A stretch of 50,140 nucleotides of DNA from Bacteroidales bacterium (GCA_016934055.1 JAFGTR010000009.1:1-50140); one strand, 5' to 3'. Counted from the first letter of the stretch, positions 34,101-42,548 are shown. Made by a program: numbers and translations. Notes: a model not told the origin generated them from the letters alone.

Positions 34101-34135
34101 ACCGTTTACTGTTTACCGTTCACCGTTTACCGTTT
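34101..34135. repeat. Heptamer tract (ACCGTTT)5
   Basis: The units are ACCGTTT, ACTGTTT, ACCGTTC, ACCGTTT, ACCGTTT, preceded by a CCCAAACCCCAC-type stretch and followed by ACCTTC. This composite layout is repeated at 40520-40630. Confidence 0.85.
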
Positions 34136-34183
34136 ACCTTCTTCTTCATTCTCATTCTCATTCCCGCTCTGTTCTCCCCCCCC

Positions 34184-34214
34184 TTGCACCAGTAAAATCT
34201 TCCGCTTATCTTTG
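34184..34214 (+). promoter_or_regulatory. Bacteroidota-type promoter for the 136-aa gene
   Basis: TTG (34184-34186), a 20-nt spacer, then TATCTTTG (34207-34214) match the -33/-7 pattern closely. The start codon follows 18 bp later. Confidence 0.65.
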
Positions 34215-34232
34215 CTGCAAAATTGATTTACC

Positions 34233-34643
34233 ATGCTGTATGTCCTTCTGCTTTCTGTATTTCTCCAGCAACAACCCGAGCTGATCCGCATGCTTGAAGC
34301 CTCCCGGCATGAATGGACCGGGGGAAGGGAAGAAACCGGAAAAGGCGTTGACTATGGAATTAAGCTGGTTGTTTTAAAAGGCTCGGCACGGTTAAAATTT
34401 GTAAGCATAACCGTTGATCAGAGGGGATGTGATTTTAAAGTCAGCAATATCAGCCGTCCCCGGAAAGCTGACAGATACCGTAAAGGTGATACCCTGATGA
34501 TCTCAGCCCTGTTAAAAAATCCACCGGAATACCATCCCGAAAAAGTGAAACCATACCCTGTTATTGGGTGTTCGTTTAAAAGAAATATATATTATTTCAC
34601 CGTCAGGCAAGGGATTGATGCTGCTCACGACAAATACAAATAA
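34233..34643 (+). CDS. Hypothetical protein (136 aa), possibly exported
   Basis: I do not recognise this protein. It opens with a short hydrophobic stretch (MLYVLLLSVFLQQQ) that may be a weak signal peptide. The rest is basic and strand-rich, with two Cys (about residues 68 and 112), VDYGIKLVVLKGSARLKF and GCSFKRNIYYFTV. A well-formed promoter immediately upstream supports expression as a single-gene unit. The protein-like composition makes it likely genuine. Confidence 0.6.
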   Translation: MLYVLLLSVFLQQQPELIRMLEASRHEWTGGREETGKGVDYGIKLVVLKGSARLKFVSITVDQRGCDFKVSNISRPRKADRYRKGDTLMISALLKNPPEYHPEKVKPYPVIGCSFKRNIYYFTVRQGIDAAHDKYK

Positions 34644-34666
34644 CCTGTGATTGCATCGTAAAATCA

Positions 34667-34828
34667 ATGAGGTTGTCTTAAAAAAACACCTCAACAGTCA
34701 TCCTTAATTCCCGCTTGCCTGGCAATGGCGAACACGTATTTCAGTATCTCAACAGGCTGTCTGTTGAATTACCGGAGATTCCGGAACAAGATGGAATGAC
34801 TGCAGGGCGCCTTTTGAGACAACCTCAT
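34667..34828. repeat. 162-bp imperfect inverted-repeat element
   Basis: The left arm ATGAGGTTGTCTTAAAA (34667-34683) is inverted at 34812-34828 with one change. Inner segments CAGTCATCC and GGAATGACTG also pair. It lies between convergent genes. A relic carrying GAGGCTGTCTCAAAA and the shared TTTCAGNATCTCAAC segment is at 8447-8508. No flanking direct repeat is obvious. Confidence 0.75.
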
Positions 34829-34919
34829 GATCTTTGACCTTTTCGTTTATAAATAAAAAAACAGTTATCTGACACACAGCCGAAAATCAAAAAAGCACTA
34901 CTGTGATACCATCAGCTCA

Positions 34920-35849
34920 TTATTTCACCAAAAGCTGTTTTACGTGCTTTTCATCATTACGTATGATCTGTATAAAATACATGCCGCTGTTCAGACTGCT
35001 GATATCAAGGGTTAATGTCTGACCATCAACAACACGGCTAAGAACAGTTTTCCCCAATACATCAATAATTTGCAGTTCACTGTTTACAACATCTTCTGTC
35101 AATTCAACGACAACAATATCTTTAGCAGGAACCGGATAAACATTCAGCATATCTGTTTCAGTATAGTTAACATAACTGACATCACCAGGGATGCCCCAGA
35201 CATCAATATTATGAAGTCTTGAATACTGAGAGGTTTCATCGGACATCTTGAATCCCGAAGTAAACTTAATATAGACATCAGTTGCATTAATTTCAACCGT
35301 ATTCACATCGCCAAGCTGACTGTCGTCGCCATCCCAAAATTCATCTTCTGTTGCCCTTTCCCAGGTTTCACCGTCACTTGATTTGTAAATTCTGATTCCC
35401 CTGTTGCCTCCGGTGGCTGAATGTGCAAATTTTATGCTGTCAATGTGAGGAACAGGCCCAAAAATAAATTCACCGATTGTATCGGGACTTTCTAAATAAT
35501 CAGCAATTGTATAACCATCAAGTTTATTCAATAAAACCCATCCTGTTGTAACACCCGGAAGATTTTCAGTTGCTCCTCCATCTTCTATCCTTCTTGATTC
35601 ACACTCCGGCGCGATACCGCATTTGATAAGCGTAACCGGTATTTCAATTGTACCTGATGAAACCGTTAATGTTAAATATCTGGTAAGGCTGGCTTCAATA
35701 ACAACACCGGCTGAACATTTATCTGGATCAGTATCTTCGGTGGCTTCCCAATCCTGGAAATCTTCACTGATAATTAAAGTTGACTGTCCGTTAACACTCA
35801 TCATCCCAATGAATGTTAACACTGCAATTGATAGTAAAAACTTTTTCAT
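34920..35849 (-). CDS. Secreted T9SS type A sorting-domain protein (309 aa)
   Basis: A signal peptide (about 1-21, ending SVNGQ) is followed by a beta-rich region of about 210 residues containing SEDFQDWEA near the start and a pair of Cys around residues 73 and 78. It has the look of a jelly-roll-type accessory domain (GNRGIRIYKSSDGETWERAT, VEINATDVYIKFTSGF). The last 80 residues are a classical T9SS type A sorting domain (MLNVYPVPAKDIVVVELT, LQIIDVLGKTVLSR, SGMYFIQIIRNDEKHVKQLL). It is predicted to be exported by type IX secretion and attached to the surface. No catalytic motif is recognised. Confidence 0.85.
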   Translation of the reverse strand: MKKFLLSIAVLTFIGMMSVNGQSTLIISEDFQDWEATEDTDPDKCSAGVVIEASLTRYLTLTVSSGTIEIPVTLIKCGIAPECESRRIEDGGATENLPGVTTGWVLLNKLDGYTIADYLESPDTIGEFIFGPVPHIDSIKFAHSATGGNRGIRIYKSSDGETWERATEDEFWDGDDSQLGDVNTVEINATDVYIKFTSGFKMSDETSQYSRLHNIDVWGIPGDVSYVNYTETDMLNVYPVPAKDIVVVELTEDVVNSELQIIDVLGKTVLSRVVDGQTLTLDISSLNSGMYFIQIIRNDEKHVKQLLVK

Positions 35850-36242
35850 AATAATGAAGTTTAGATTAGCTGGGTAAAGTTAAAAATAATTAATATAATA
35901 CTTCCTGATAAAATTCAATGATACTGAATCAATGTCGTTAAGTTTAGGATTTTTTTGTCCTATCCCTGCTCCCTGTAAGAGAGAGGGACATAATTCGGTC
36001 TTAACTTAACGACATTGGATACTGAATTATAAAATTTGGGTCAGTTCAGGGAAGCATTATTTTCGATCTTTGCTGAAAATCAGTTTTATCCCTAAACCTA
36101 AAAGAAGCCTGAATTTCAGCAATTTTTCCCCTCATGCCCGGGTAATAAGGCTATGAAAAGCATATGACCGGATATTTGTATGTTAAACAATGCGTAATTA
36201 ACCGATTTCATTAACTTAGAGGCAAATTAAAGCCGGTATTTT
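35850..36242. other. Divergent spacer carrying a MITE-like insertion
   Basis: This is 393 bp between a minus-strand T9SS gene and the DUF3109 gene. The only structured feature is the 88-bp element at 35930-36017 with its flanking duplication. The remaining DNA is AT-rich with no clear promoter match. Confidence 0.6.
35920..36027. mobile_element. MITE-like element with 10-bp target-site duplication
   Basis: The element spans 35930-36017 (88 bp). Its ends CAATGTCGTTAAGTT (35930-35944) and AACTTAACGACATTG (36003-36017) are perfect 15-bp inverted repeats. The 10-bp sequence GATACTGAAT directly abuts both ends (35920-35929 and 36018-36027), as expected for a target-site duplication. It has no coding capacity and contains two small inner hairpins. 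A 10-bp duplication fits IS4-type transposases, but no parent element is in the window. Confidence 0.9.
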
Positions 36243-36836
36243 ATGCTTGAAATTGATAAGGCTGTTATCAGTACCGATTTGTTCACCAAACAGTTCACAT
36301 GCGATCTGAAGCGCTGCAAAGGAGCCTGTTGTGTGTTGGGAGATTCAGGGGCCCCGCTGGATGAGGAAGAAAAGGCTATCCTGGCCCGGATCTATCCTGA
36401 TATTAAAGCCTTTCTGCGTCAGGAGGGCATTGCTGCAATTGAGAAACAGGGGACCTCAGTGATTGATATTGAAGGTGAATGCGTAACCCCGCTTATTGGG
36501 GGAAAGGAATGTGCCTATACGGTATTTGAAGACGGCATTGCCCGGTGCGGGATAGAAAAGGCTTTCCTTGCCGGGGCAGTAACGTTCAGAAAACCTATAT
36601 CATGCTTTTTATATCCGGTTCGTATTAAAAAATATAAAAATTTTCATGCTGTAAATTACGACATCTGGTCGATATGCGAACCAGCCAGAATACTTGGCGC
36701 ATCATTACATGTGCCTGTATATGAGTTTGCAGGGCCCGCCCTTCGTCAATACTTCGGTGAAGCATGGTACAAAAAGCTGCAGCAGGCGGTCGCGGATTAT
36801 CTCAGTGAAATATCAAAGGCATCAGAAAACAAATGA
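36243..36836 (+). CDS. DUF3109-family Cys-cluster protein
   Basis: The 197-residue protein matches the DUF3109 pattern: LEIDKAVISTDLFTKQFTCD, then a CxxxxCxxxCC cluster (C20, C25, C29, C30). Further Cys follow in EGECVTPL, KECAYTVFEDGIARCGIE, ISCFLYPVRI and SICEPA. These spacings recall YkgJ-type zinc or iron-sulfur clusters, so metal binding is likely. The cellular role is unknown. It is cytosolic. The M20 dipeptidase gene begins 47 bp downstream in the same direction. Confidence 0.9.
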   Translation: MLEIDKAVISTDLFTKQFTCDLKRCKGACCVLGDSGAPLDEEEKAILARIYPDIKAFLRQEGIAAIEKQGTSVIDIEGECVTPLIGGKECAYTVFEDGIARCGIEKAFLAGAVTFRKPISCFLYPVRIKKYKNFHAVNYDIWSICEPARILGASLHVPVYEFAGPALRQYFGEAWYKKLQQAVADYLSEISKASENK

Positions 36837-36883
36837 TCCGGAAGTCTTGTAAAAAGAATTAAACTTAATATGAAACATGAATA

Positions 36884-38263
36884 ATGACGGCCATACAACA
36901 CTATATTGCTGATAACCGTGAGAAAATACTCGAAGAATTATCTGCCCTGCTCAGCATTCCTTCTGTAAGCTCCGACCCAAGGAAAAAAACTCACATGAAG
37001 CATGCAGCAGACTTTCTGCGTATAAAATTACTGGAATATGGTGCAGATAAAGCGGCTTTATTGCCAACACGCGGTTTCCCTGTGGTTTACGCTGAAAAAA
37101 TAATACACAGCGATCTGCCCACGGTTCTTGTTTACGGTCATTATGATGTCATGCCTGCAGAACCGGTTGAATTATGGGCTTCCGACCCCTTCAAACCTGT
37201 CATTCGTGAAAACAGGATATATGCCAGGGGAGCAGATGATAACAAAGGTCAATTGTTTACCCACCTGAAAGCCTTTGAATATTTAACCCGCAACAATTTG
37301 CACCGTTGTAATATTAAGTTCATCATTGAGGGAGAAGAAGAAATTGGTTCTCCGAGTCTGTCCGGCTTCCTTCGAAAAAACAAAGACCTTTTAAAATCAG
37401 ACATCATAGTGGTGTCGGATACCAAGATGGCCGGCCCGGACCTTCCATCAGTCACCATAGGCCTCCGCGGACTATGTTATGCCGAGATTGAAGTTAAGGG
37501 ACCCGACCGTGACCTGCATTCAGGGCATTACGGTGGTGTCATTGCCAATCCGGTTCATGCCCTTTGTTCTGTCATTGCCTCATTTTTTGATCAACAGCAA
37601 CGTATTATCATCCCCGGCTTTTATGACCAGGTGCAAGCTTTATCTGAGACCGAAAAAAACGAACTGAGCCGGATAACCGTCAGTGTCGATGACTTCAAAG
37701 CCTCAACAGGCGTACATGATCTGACCGGAGAAGATGGTTTTACCATTCCCGAACGTGTCGGTGCCAGGCCTGCACTGGATGTCAATGCTATCTGGGCAGG
37801 CCATATCGGTGAAGGATCTAAAACCATCATACCTTCAACGGCTCATGCAAAAATAACCATCAGGCTGGTTCCCGATCAGTCACCTGATAACATCCATGAT
37901 ATATTGAAAAAACATATCAGCGCCCTGAAAATAAAAGGTGTAACCGTTGAACTGAAAAACTTTTACGGCAGTAAAGGTTATTCCTCATCGGTTGAATCAA
38001 AGGCCTACCTTTCGGCCATCAGTGCCCTGAAAAAAGCCTTTGGTGTTGATCCCGTGCCGACCAGAAGCGGAGGAAGCATACCCATCATATCTGATTTTGA
38101 ACAGATACTGGGATTAAAAACCATATTGATGGGTTTTGGTCTCGACAGTGACAGAATCCACTCACCCAACGAGAATTTCTCACTCAATAACCTGTTCAGG
38201 GGAATTGAGAGTGTGGTGTATTTTTATGATGAGTATTGCAGGGAGGGGAGAGTTGCTCGCTGA
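36884..38263 (+). CDS. M20-family dipeptidase (carnosinase-like)
   Basis: The 459-residue protein has the metal-binding residues of M20 peptidases: H86 and D88 in YGHYDVMPAEP, the bridging Asp (D119) in RGADDNKGQ, and E152/E153 in EGEEEIGSPS. The lid domain segment GPDRDLHSGHYGG carries the conserved His that contacts the substrate, and a final His ligand is present in DSDRIHSPNENF. The order and length are those of the dipeptidase/CNDP branch. It hydrolyses dipeptides or related small amides in the cytosol; no signal peptide is present. It may share a transcript with the DUF3109 gene. Confidence 0.92.
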   Translation: MTAIQHYIADNREKILEELSALLSIPSVSSDPRKKTHMKHAADFLRIKLLEYGADKAALLPTRGFPVVYAEKIIHSDLPTVLVYGHYDVMPAEPVELWASDPFKPVIRENRIYARGADDNKGQLFTHLKAFEYLTRNNLHRCNIKFIIEGEEEIGSPSLSGFLRKNKDLLKSDIIVVSDTKMAGPDLPSVTIGLRGLCYAEIEVKGPDRDLHSGHYGGVIANPVHALCSVIASFFDQQQRIIIPGFYDQVQALSETEKNELSRITVSVDDFKASTGVHDLTGEDGFTIPERVGARPALDVNAIWAGHIGEGSKTIIPSTAHAKITIRLVPDQSPDNIHDILKKHISALKIKGVTVELKNFYGSKGYSSSVESKAYLSAISALKKAFGVDPVPTRSGGSIPIISDFEQILGLKTILMGFGLDSDRIHSPNENFSLNNLFRGIESVVYFYDEYCREGRVAR

Positions 38264-38470
38264 TGCCGCTGATTTCGCAGAGGTATTTTTGCTGTTGGGA
38301 TTGTTGTGGTTATTATGATTGTTTTGATTGTTGTGATGGTTGCAGGTTATAGTTGTTGTCGGTTGTCAGCCTGCATGCCGTCAGGCAGGTTGTGGGTTGC
38401 CGGTTGTGGGTATAAAGTAAAGGGTTTTGAGAGATGAGGACTTGACAGAGTCAGCTTTTGTTGAAAAATG

Positions 38471-38574
38471 ACGACTATTTATTATAAAGGCACAAGCGGA
38501 CGCTTGCACCAGTATGGGACAACTATTTATTATAAAGGCACAAGCGGATCCCGCCAGCGGCGGGACCAGTATGG
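38471..38574. repeat. Tandem GGCACAAGCGGA repeats (copies 2 and 3)
   Basis: A 30-bp unit starting ACRACTATTTATTATAAAGG occurs at 38471-38500 and 38519-38548, and each copy ends in ACCAGTATGG. Copy 2 keeps the CAAGCG-GA-CGCTTG hairpin. In copy 3 the right part of the hairpin is replaced by a different one, CCCGCCagcGGCGGG. Confidence 0.85.
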
Positions 38575-38690
38575 ATAGCCCCGGGTGAAACCCGAGGAAA
38601 AGGGATAAGGCAGAAAGCGCTGCAAGCATAACATAACCACAGGCAAAACAAAATACATAAAAAATTCATTATTAAGACGCGTAAGGCCGG

Positions 38691-38721
38691 TTGGCTGTGG
38701 AAATAAAAATGAATAAATTTG
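38691..38721 (+). promoter_or_regulatory. Bacteroidota-type promoter for the 38745 gene
   Basis: TTG (38691-38693), a 20-nt spacer, then TAAATTTG (38714-38721), a good TAnnTTTG match, end 23 bp before the start codon at 38745. Confidence 0.62.
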
Positions 38722-38744
38722 TCCGTTGATAATATTACAGTTGA

Positions 38745-39005
38745 ATGATAAACATCCTTGTTGCAGCGCTGGTAATTGTGTTGATATCCTTTATTCTCCT
38801 GGGATTTAATATCTTTTTCAGGAAAAAAAGCTTCCCGGAATCTGAAATCGGCCGGAACAAAGATATGCGCAAACTTGGACTTACCTGTCCGAAATGTGAT
38901 GAGCTTAAACTATACCGGAAGCAAAAACCGGCAAAAAAGATCGATCCCGAAGATCTTACCATGGCACCCACCCCCACGGGATTTTCTGCTCCCCATAGGG
39001 ATTGA
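38745..39005 (+). CDS. Small membrane protein with CxxC motif (86 aa)
   Basis: One N-terminal membrane helix (about residues 3-24) is followed by a basic linker and the sequence LGLTCPKCDELKLYRKQ, with a CPKC pair at about residues 48-51. The tail is Pro-rich. I do not recognise a named family. The CxxC may bind metal or be redox-active. It is transcribed from its own promoter and lies 59 bp upstream of the NqrM-like gene in the same direction. This pairing, and its position at the end of the nqr/apbE cluster, suggest a role linked to Na+-NQR assembly; that link is inference. Confidence 0.65.
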   Translation: MINILVAALVIVLISFILLGFNIFFRKKSFPESEIGRNKDMRKLGLTCPKCDELKLYRKQKPAKKIDPEDLTMAPTPTGFSAPHRD

Positions 39006-39064
39006 AGGGTGAAATGAACCATCAGCTCAGTGATTTGTTTTACCTGAAACAAATAGTGGTTTAT

Positions 39065-39256
39065 ATGAATTTCCTAAAACTATTTATTATCAGTCTCGTG
39101 CTTATTGCTGTTATCATTTTTCTGATCGGAATCGGCATTTTCATTGGCAGAAAAAAACCCATTAAGCAGCAATCCTGTGACAGAGATATTACGAACGATG
39201 GCATCCTTCCCGGATGCGGCTGCGGTATCGATGAATGCTGTTCAAGACAAGAATAA
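39065..39256 (+). CDS. nqrM: NqrM-like Na+-NQR maturation protein
   Basis: The 63-residue protein has one membrane helix (about 4-27, FLKLFIISLVLIAVIIFLIG), a basic turn (GRKKPIKQQ) and a Cys-rich tail: QSC, then about 12 residues on GCGCGIDECC. NqrM (DUF539) has this layout and is needed to insert iron into the NqrD/NqrE site of Na+-NQR. I chose ATG 39065 because this gives the family's usual length; ATG 39014 or a TTG at 39002 would add up to 21 residues. The gene is convergent with apbE, and their stop codons touch (TAA at 39254-39256, then the apbE stop from 39257). The assignment rests on layout and context rather than strong sequence identity. Confidence 0.65.
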   Translation: MNFLKLFIISLVLIAVIIFLIGIGIFIGRKKPIKQQSCDRDITNDGILPGCGCGIDECCSRQE

Positions 39257-40285
39257 TTACTGTAACTGTTCAGCCAGGTAACGGCTGAAGCCCCCGGTGA
39301 AATAAACCCGGAATTGGCCCTTTTCATCACTGTATATCAGGTAGGCATCGAGAAATTTATGCTTTTCAAGAAATACTTTAGCCTTCTCAAGTCCCATCAC
39401 CATAAAGGATGTAGCATAGGCGTCAGCGGTCATGCAATCATCGGCCACTACCGTAACACTCAGAAGGTTTGACATCACAGGGTATCCGGTTACAGGATTT
39501 ACGGTATGGGAATATTTCAGGCCATCCTTTTCGTAAAACTTTCTGTAATTACCCGATGTGGCTAATGACTTGCGGTTAAGCTGCAGGATGGCCTGCAGGT
39601 CTGAGCCGGGAATCATATTACCTTCCAGCGGCTTGTCAATGCCAATGCGCCAGATATTGCCCTTGTCATTATGTCCAAGTGTACTCACCTCTCCTCCGAT
39701 TTCTACCATATAATGCTTAATGCCAAGTTTCCGCAGGTAAGCCGATACGACATCAACCGAATATCCCTGTGCAATGGCATTAAAATCAAGCATCACCCTT
39801 GGATCAGCCTTTTCGATTTTCGTCCCGTTAAGTCTTATCTTATCCATACCCACAAACTGCATGAGGCTGTCAATGGTTGCACTGTCAGTAGATGAAGCAG
39901 ATGTAAACCCAAAACCCCAGGCATTAACGAGCGGGGCAACAGTTATATCAAAAGCCCCTCCTGTTGTTTCATTCACTTCAAAGGCTTTATTCAATACTGT
40001 TATCAGTTTTTCATCGGCTTCAACATCAGACTCATTCCGGTTAATTTTCGAAACAACTGATGTCGGAAGATATATTGACAACGACCGGTCGAAGTCAGTG
40101 AGCAGCGAATCGATCTGGCGCTGAAGGTTTCTTCCCCGGCGGCTCTGGTATGTAATATGATAGGATGTCCCCTGTGTGAGTCCGGCAAGTTTTATGTATT
40201 GCCCCCTGGTGTTTCGCTGTGTAACAAAGATTACACCTGCCACAACAACAACGATGATCAGGATACGGATGATTTTTTGTTTCAT
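39257..40285 (-). CDS. apbE: FAD:protein FMN transferase ApbE
   Basis: The 342-residue protein has an N-terminal membrane anchor or uncleaved signal (about 5-22). Family segments follow: GTSYHITYQ, FDRSLSIYLPTSVVSKIN, GGAFDITVAPLVNAWGFG, MLDFNAIAQGYSVD, VEIGGEVSTLG, HTVNPVTGYPV and TADAYATSFMVMG, the last holding the metal-binding Asp and Thr. ApbE moves FMN from FAD onto a Thr of NqrB and NqrC in the periplasm. It lies downstream of nqrF on the same strand after a 348-bp repeat-rich gap, so it may be the last gene of the nqr operon or have its own promoter. Confidence 0.95.
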   Translation of the reverse strand: MKQKIIRILIIVVVVAGVIFVTQRNTRGQYIKLAGLTQGTSYHITYQSRRGRNLQRQIDSLLTDFDRSLSIYLPTSVVSKINRNESDVEADEKLITVLNKAFEVNETTGGAFDITVAPLVNAWGFGFTSASSTDSATIDSLMQFVGMDKIRLNGTKIEKADPRVMLDFNAIAQGYSVDVVSAYLRKLGIKHYMVEIGGEVSTLGHNDKGNIWRIGIDKPLEGNMIPGSDLQAILQLNRKSLATSGNYRKFYEKDGLKYSHTVNPVTGYPVMSNLLSVTVVADDCMTADAYATSFMVMGLEKAKVFLEKHKFLDAYLIYSDEKGQFRVYFTGGFSRYLAEQLQ

Positions 40286-40633
40286 AATTTAATACGTTGA
40301 GGTAATATACGGAATTATTTAATGTGCTGTTGCAGAGCATATCATCTGTTACGCTGCATATTTTGCTATGCTTTTGGGCATGTTGTGCCTGTAACGTTTA
40401 CAATCTTTCTTTTTCCTCCGGGCGATAGCCCGGGGCTACACAGGTTCGGCTGTACCTCAGTCGGACTTATCCGTTCAGGCTGCATGCCTGAAAGATAATA
40501 TCATTTCGTTCCCTTCCCCCAATACCCAAAACCCAACACCACCGGTTACCGTTTACCGCTTACTGATTACCTTCCTCTCACCCAACACCCAAAACCACCG
40601 GTTACCGTCTACTGATTACTGATTACCTTCCCC
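40286..40633. repeat. Repeat-rich spacer between nqrF and apbE
   Basis: No gene is present. Hairpins CCGGGC-gata-GCCCGG (40418-40433) and TTCAGGC-tgcat-GCCTGAA (40474-40492) could attenuate read-through. Two composite period-7 tracts follow: ACCGGTT, ACCGTTT, ACCGCTT, ACTGATT (40541-40568) and ACCGGTT, ACCGTCT, ACTGATT, ACTGATT (40597-40624). Both are followed by ACCTTCC. The unit is thus duplicated at a spacing of 56 bp. Confidence 0.75.
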
Positions 40634-41878
40634 TCACACCCCGAAATCATCAAATTCAATCATCTCATCCGGCACTCCCAGGTTATAAAGCATACACTGC
40701 ACGGCATCATTCATAACGGGTGGCCCGCAGAGGTAATATTCAACTTCTTCGGGTTCCTCGTGATGACTCAGGTATTCATCATACAACACCTGGTGTATGA
40801 AGCCTGTATAACCGTTCCAGTTATCCTCAGGTTTGGGTTCCGACAACGCTATGTTGAATTTAAAATTGGGAAATTTCTTTTCTATCTTCCGGAATTCTTC
40901 TTCATAAAAGATCTCTCTCTTTGACCGGGCTCCATACCAGTATGAAACATTACGACTGGTCTTCAGGGTCTGGAAAAGATGGAAGATGTGTGAACGCAGG
41001 GGAGCCATACCGGCACCTCCGCCAATATAAACCATCTCACGGTTGGTATCTCTGATAAAAAACTCACCGAAGGGGCCGGAAATGGTGACTTTATCGCCGG
41101 GCTTCCGTGAAAAAATATAGGATGAGCAGATGCCGGGAGGTACCTTCATAAAAGCTTCTTTGGCATTGTCCCAGGGAGGTGTTGCAATGCGGATGTTGAG
41201 CTTGATGATGTTGCCTTCGGCCGGATGGTTGGCCATTGAATAAGCCCGGAACGTCTCTTCCGAATTTTTCATTTTCAAATCCCACATCTTGTATTTATCC
41301 CACTCGTCGCGGAACTGTTCTTCGACTTCAATATCGCGGTATGACATTTCATACGGCGGCACATCGATCTGGATATACCCCCCCGATTTGAAATGCAGTT
41401 CCTCTTCCGGGGGCAGCTTCACCACAAATTCCTTGATAAATGTGGCCACATTATGATTAGAGACCACTTCACACTCCCATTTCTTAATGCCCAGCACTTC
41501 TTCCGGCACCCTTATCTTCATATCTTCCCTCACCTTCACCTGGCACCCGAGACGCCAGTTATCGTTTATCTGCCTGCGGGTGAAAAACCCCACTTCCGTG
41601 GGCAGAATAGATCCTCCCCCTGAGTCGATCTGGCAACGGCACAATCCGCATGTTCCACCGCCACCACAGGCCGACGGAAGATACAGTTTTTCCTGTGCCA
41701 GTGTTGCCAGCAAGGTTGACCCCGGGTTAACCACAAGCTCTTTTTCTTCGTTGACAATAATCGTAACCTTGCCTTTCGGCGTAAGCTTTTCCTTTGCATA
41801 CACCAGCATGGTGACCAGTAACAGGATAATCACCAGGAAGACAATAATGCTCAGCAGAATAATTAAACCTATACTCAT
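40634..41878 (-). CDS. nqrF: Na+-NQR subunit F (NADH dehydrogenase, FAD and 2Fe-2S)
   Basis: The 414-residue protein has one N-terminal membrane helix (about 4-25). The 2Fe-2S ferredoxin domain has cluster Cys C71, C77, C80 and C112 ([12 protein letters not shown] and RLGCQV). The flavin-binding motif RAYSMANHP is at about 214-222, and the NADH-binding part contains [19 protein letters not shown] and CGPPVMNDA near the C-terminus. NqrF oxidises NADH and passes electrons through FAD and the 2Fe-2S cluster to NqrC and NqrD/E. It is the last of six same-strand nqr genes, 25 bp after nqrE. Confidence 0.98.
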   Translation of the reverse strand: MSIGLIILLSIIVFLVIILLLVTMLVYAKEKLTPKGKVTIIVNEEKELVVNPGSTLLATLAQEKLYLPSACGGGGTCGLCRCQIDSGGGSILPTEVGFFTRRQINDNWRLGCQVKVREDMKIRVPEEVLGIKKWECEVVSNHNVATFIKEFVVKLPPEEELHFKSGGYIQIDVPPYEMSYRDIEVEEQFRDEWDKYKMWDLKMKNSEETFRAYSMANHPAEGNIIKLNIRIATPPWDNAKEAFMKVPPGICSSYIFSRKPGDKVTISGPFGEFFIRDTNREMVYIGGGAGMAPLRSHIFHLFQTLKTSRNVSYWYGARSKREIFYEEEFRKIEKKFPNFKFNIALSEPKPEDNWNGYTGFIHQVLYDEYLSHHEEPEEVEYYLCGPPVMNDAVQCMLYNLGVPDEMIEFDDFGV

Positions 41879-41903
41879 ATAATCAGAACTATTTCAGATG
41901 AAA

Positions 41904-42521
41904 TCATATTTTAATGCCCATAAAACCCATAAATGCAATAGCCAGCAAGCCGGTGAGGATGAATGAAATGCCCAGTCCCTTCAACGGAGCAGGTATATCA
42001 GAATACCTTGTTTTTTCGCGAATAGCGGCCAGCAGAACAATGGCAAGAGCCCATCCGAAACCCGAACCAAAGGCATATACCGCTGCTTCTCCAATTGTAG
42101 CGTATTCACGTTCCTGCATAAACAGCGAAGCTCCGAGGATAGCGCAATTAACAGCTATAAGAGGCAAAAAGATCCCCAGCGCATGATACAATGCTGGTGA
42201 AAATTTCTCAATCACCATCTCGATAAGCTGAACCATGGCGGCGATGACGGCAATGAACAGCAGAAAACTCAGAAAGCTGAGGTCATAGCCGGCAAAAGCC
42301 GGACCCAGCCATTTCAATGCCCCGGCTTTAAGCAGGTAGTTTTCGAGCAGCCAGTTCACCGGGACGGTCACCGTAATAACAAAGATAACAGCAATGCCCA
42401 GTCCCAGGGATGTCTTCAGGGTTTTTGAAACAGCAAGATAAGAACACATGCCGAGAAAATAGGCAAAAACCATGTTGTCGATAAAGACATTCCTGACAAA
42501 TAGATTGAACAAATTTTCCAT
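41904..42521 (-). CDS. nqrE: Na+-NQR subunit E
   Basis: This 205-residue protein has six hydrophobic helices. Family segments are [21 protein letters not shown], with the conserved Cys in MCSYLAVS, and [16 protein letters not shown] with the second Cys. The paired half-membrane Cys of NqrE and NqrD ligate the iron centre that passes electrons across the membrane. It lies 27 bp after nqrD. Confidence 0.97.
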   Translation of the reverse strand: MENLFNLFVRNVFIDNMVFAYFLGMCSYLAVSKTLKTSLGLGIAVIFVITVTVPVNWLLENYLLKAGALKWLGPAFAGYDLSFLSFLLFIAVIAAMVQLIEMVIEKFSPALYHALGIFLPLIAVNCAILGASLFMQEREYATIGEAAVYAFGSGFGWALAIVLLAAIREKTRYSDIPAPLKGLGISFILTGLLAIAFMGFMGIKI

Positions 42522-42548
42522 AGTCTATACAATAATCCTGTTTCCTGT

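Larger units (their letters stand above)
33807..34232. other. Divergent spacer with two repeat types and a promoter
   Basis: These 426 bp hold a pair of direct copies of GACACTGCCAGGT (34001-34013 and 34020-34032), five heptamers of ACCGTTT type (34101-34135), and the promoter described at 34184-34214. A 68-codon frame at 33839-34045 runs through the repeat and is not protein-like. Confidence 0.65.
38264..38744. other. Repeat-rich spacer before the Cys membrane-protein genes
   Basis: These 481 bp have no gene. They contain TTGTTGTGGTTAT-type simple sequence (38290-38350), a GCCTG/CAGGC hairpin (38369-38386), the tandem GGCACAAGCGGA repeats (38471-38574), a CCCCGGGTgaaACCCGaGG hairpin (about 38580-38597), and a promoter (38691-38721). 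Confidence 0.65.
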
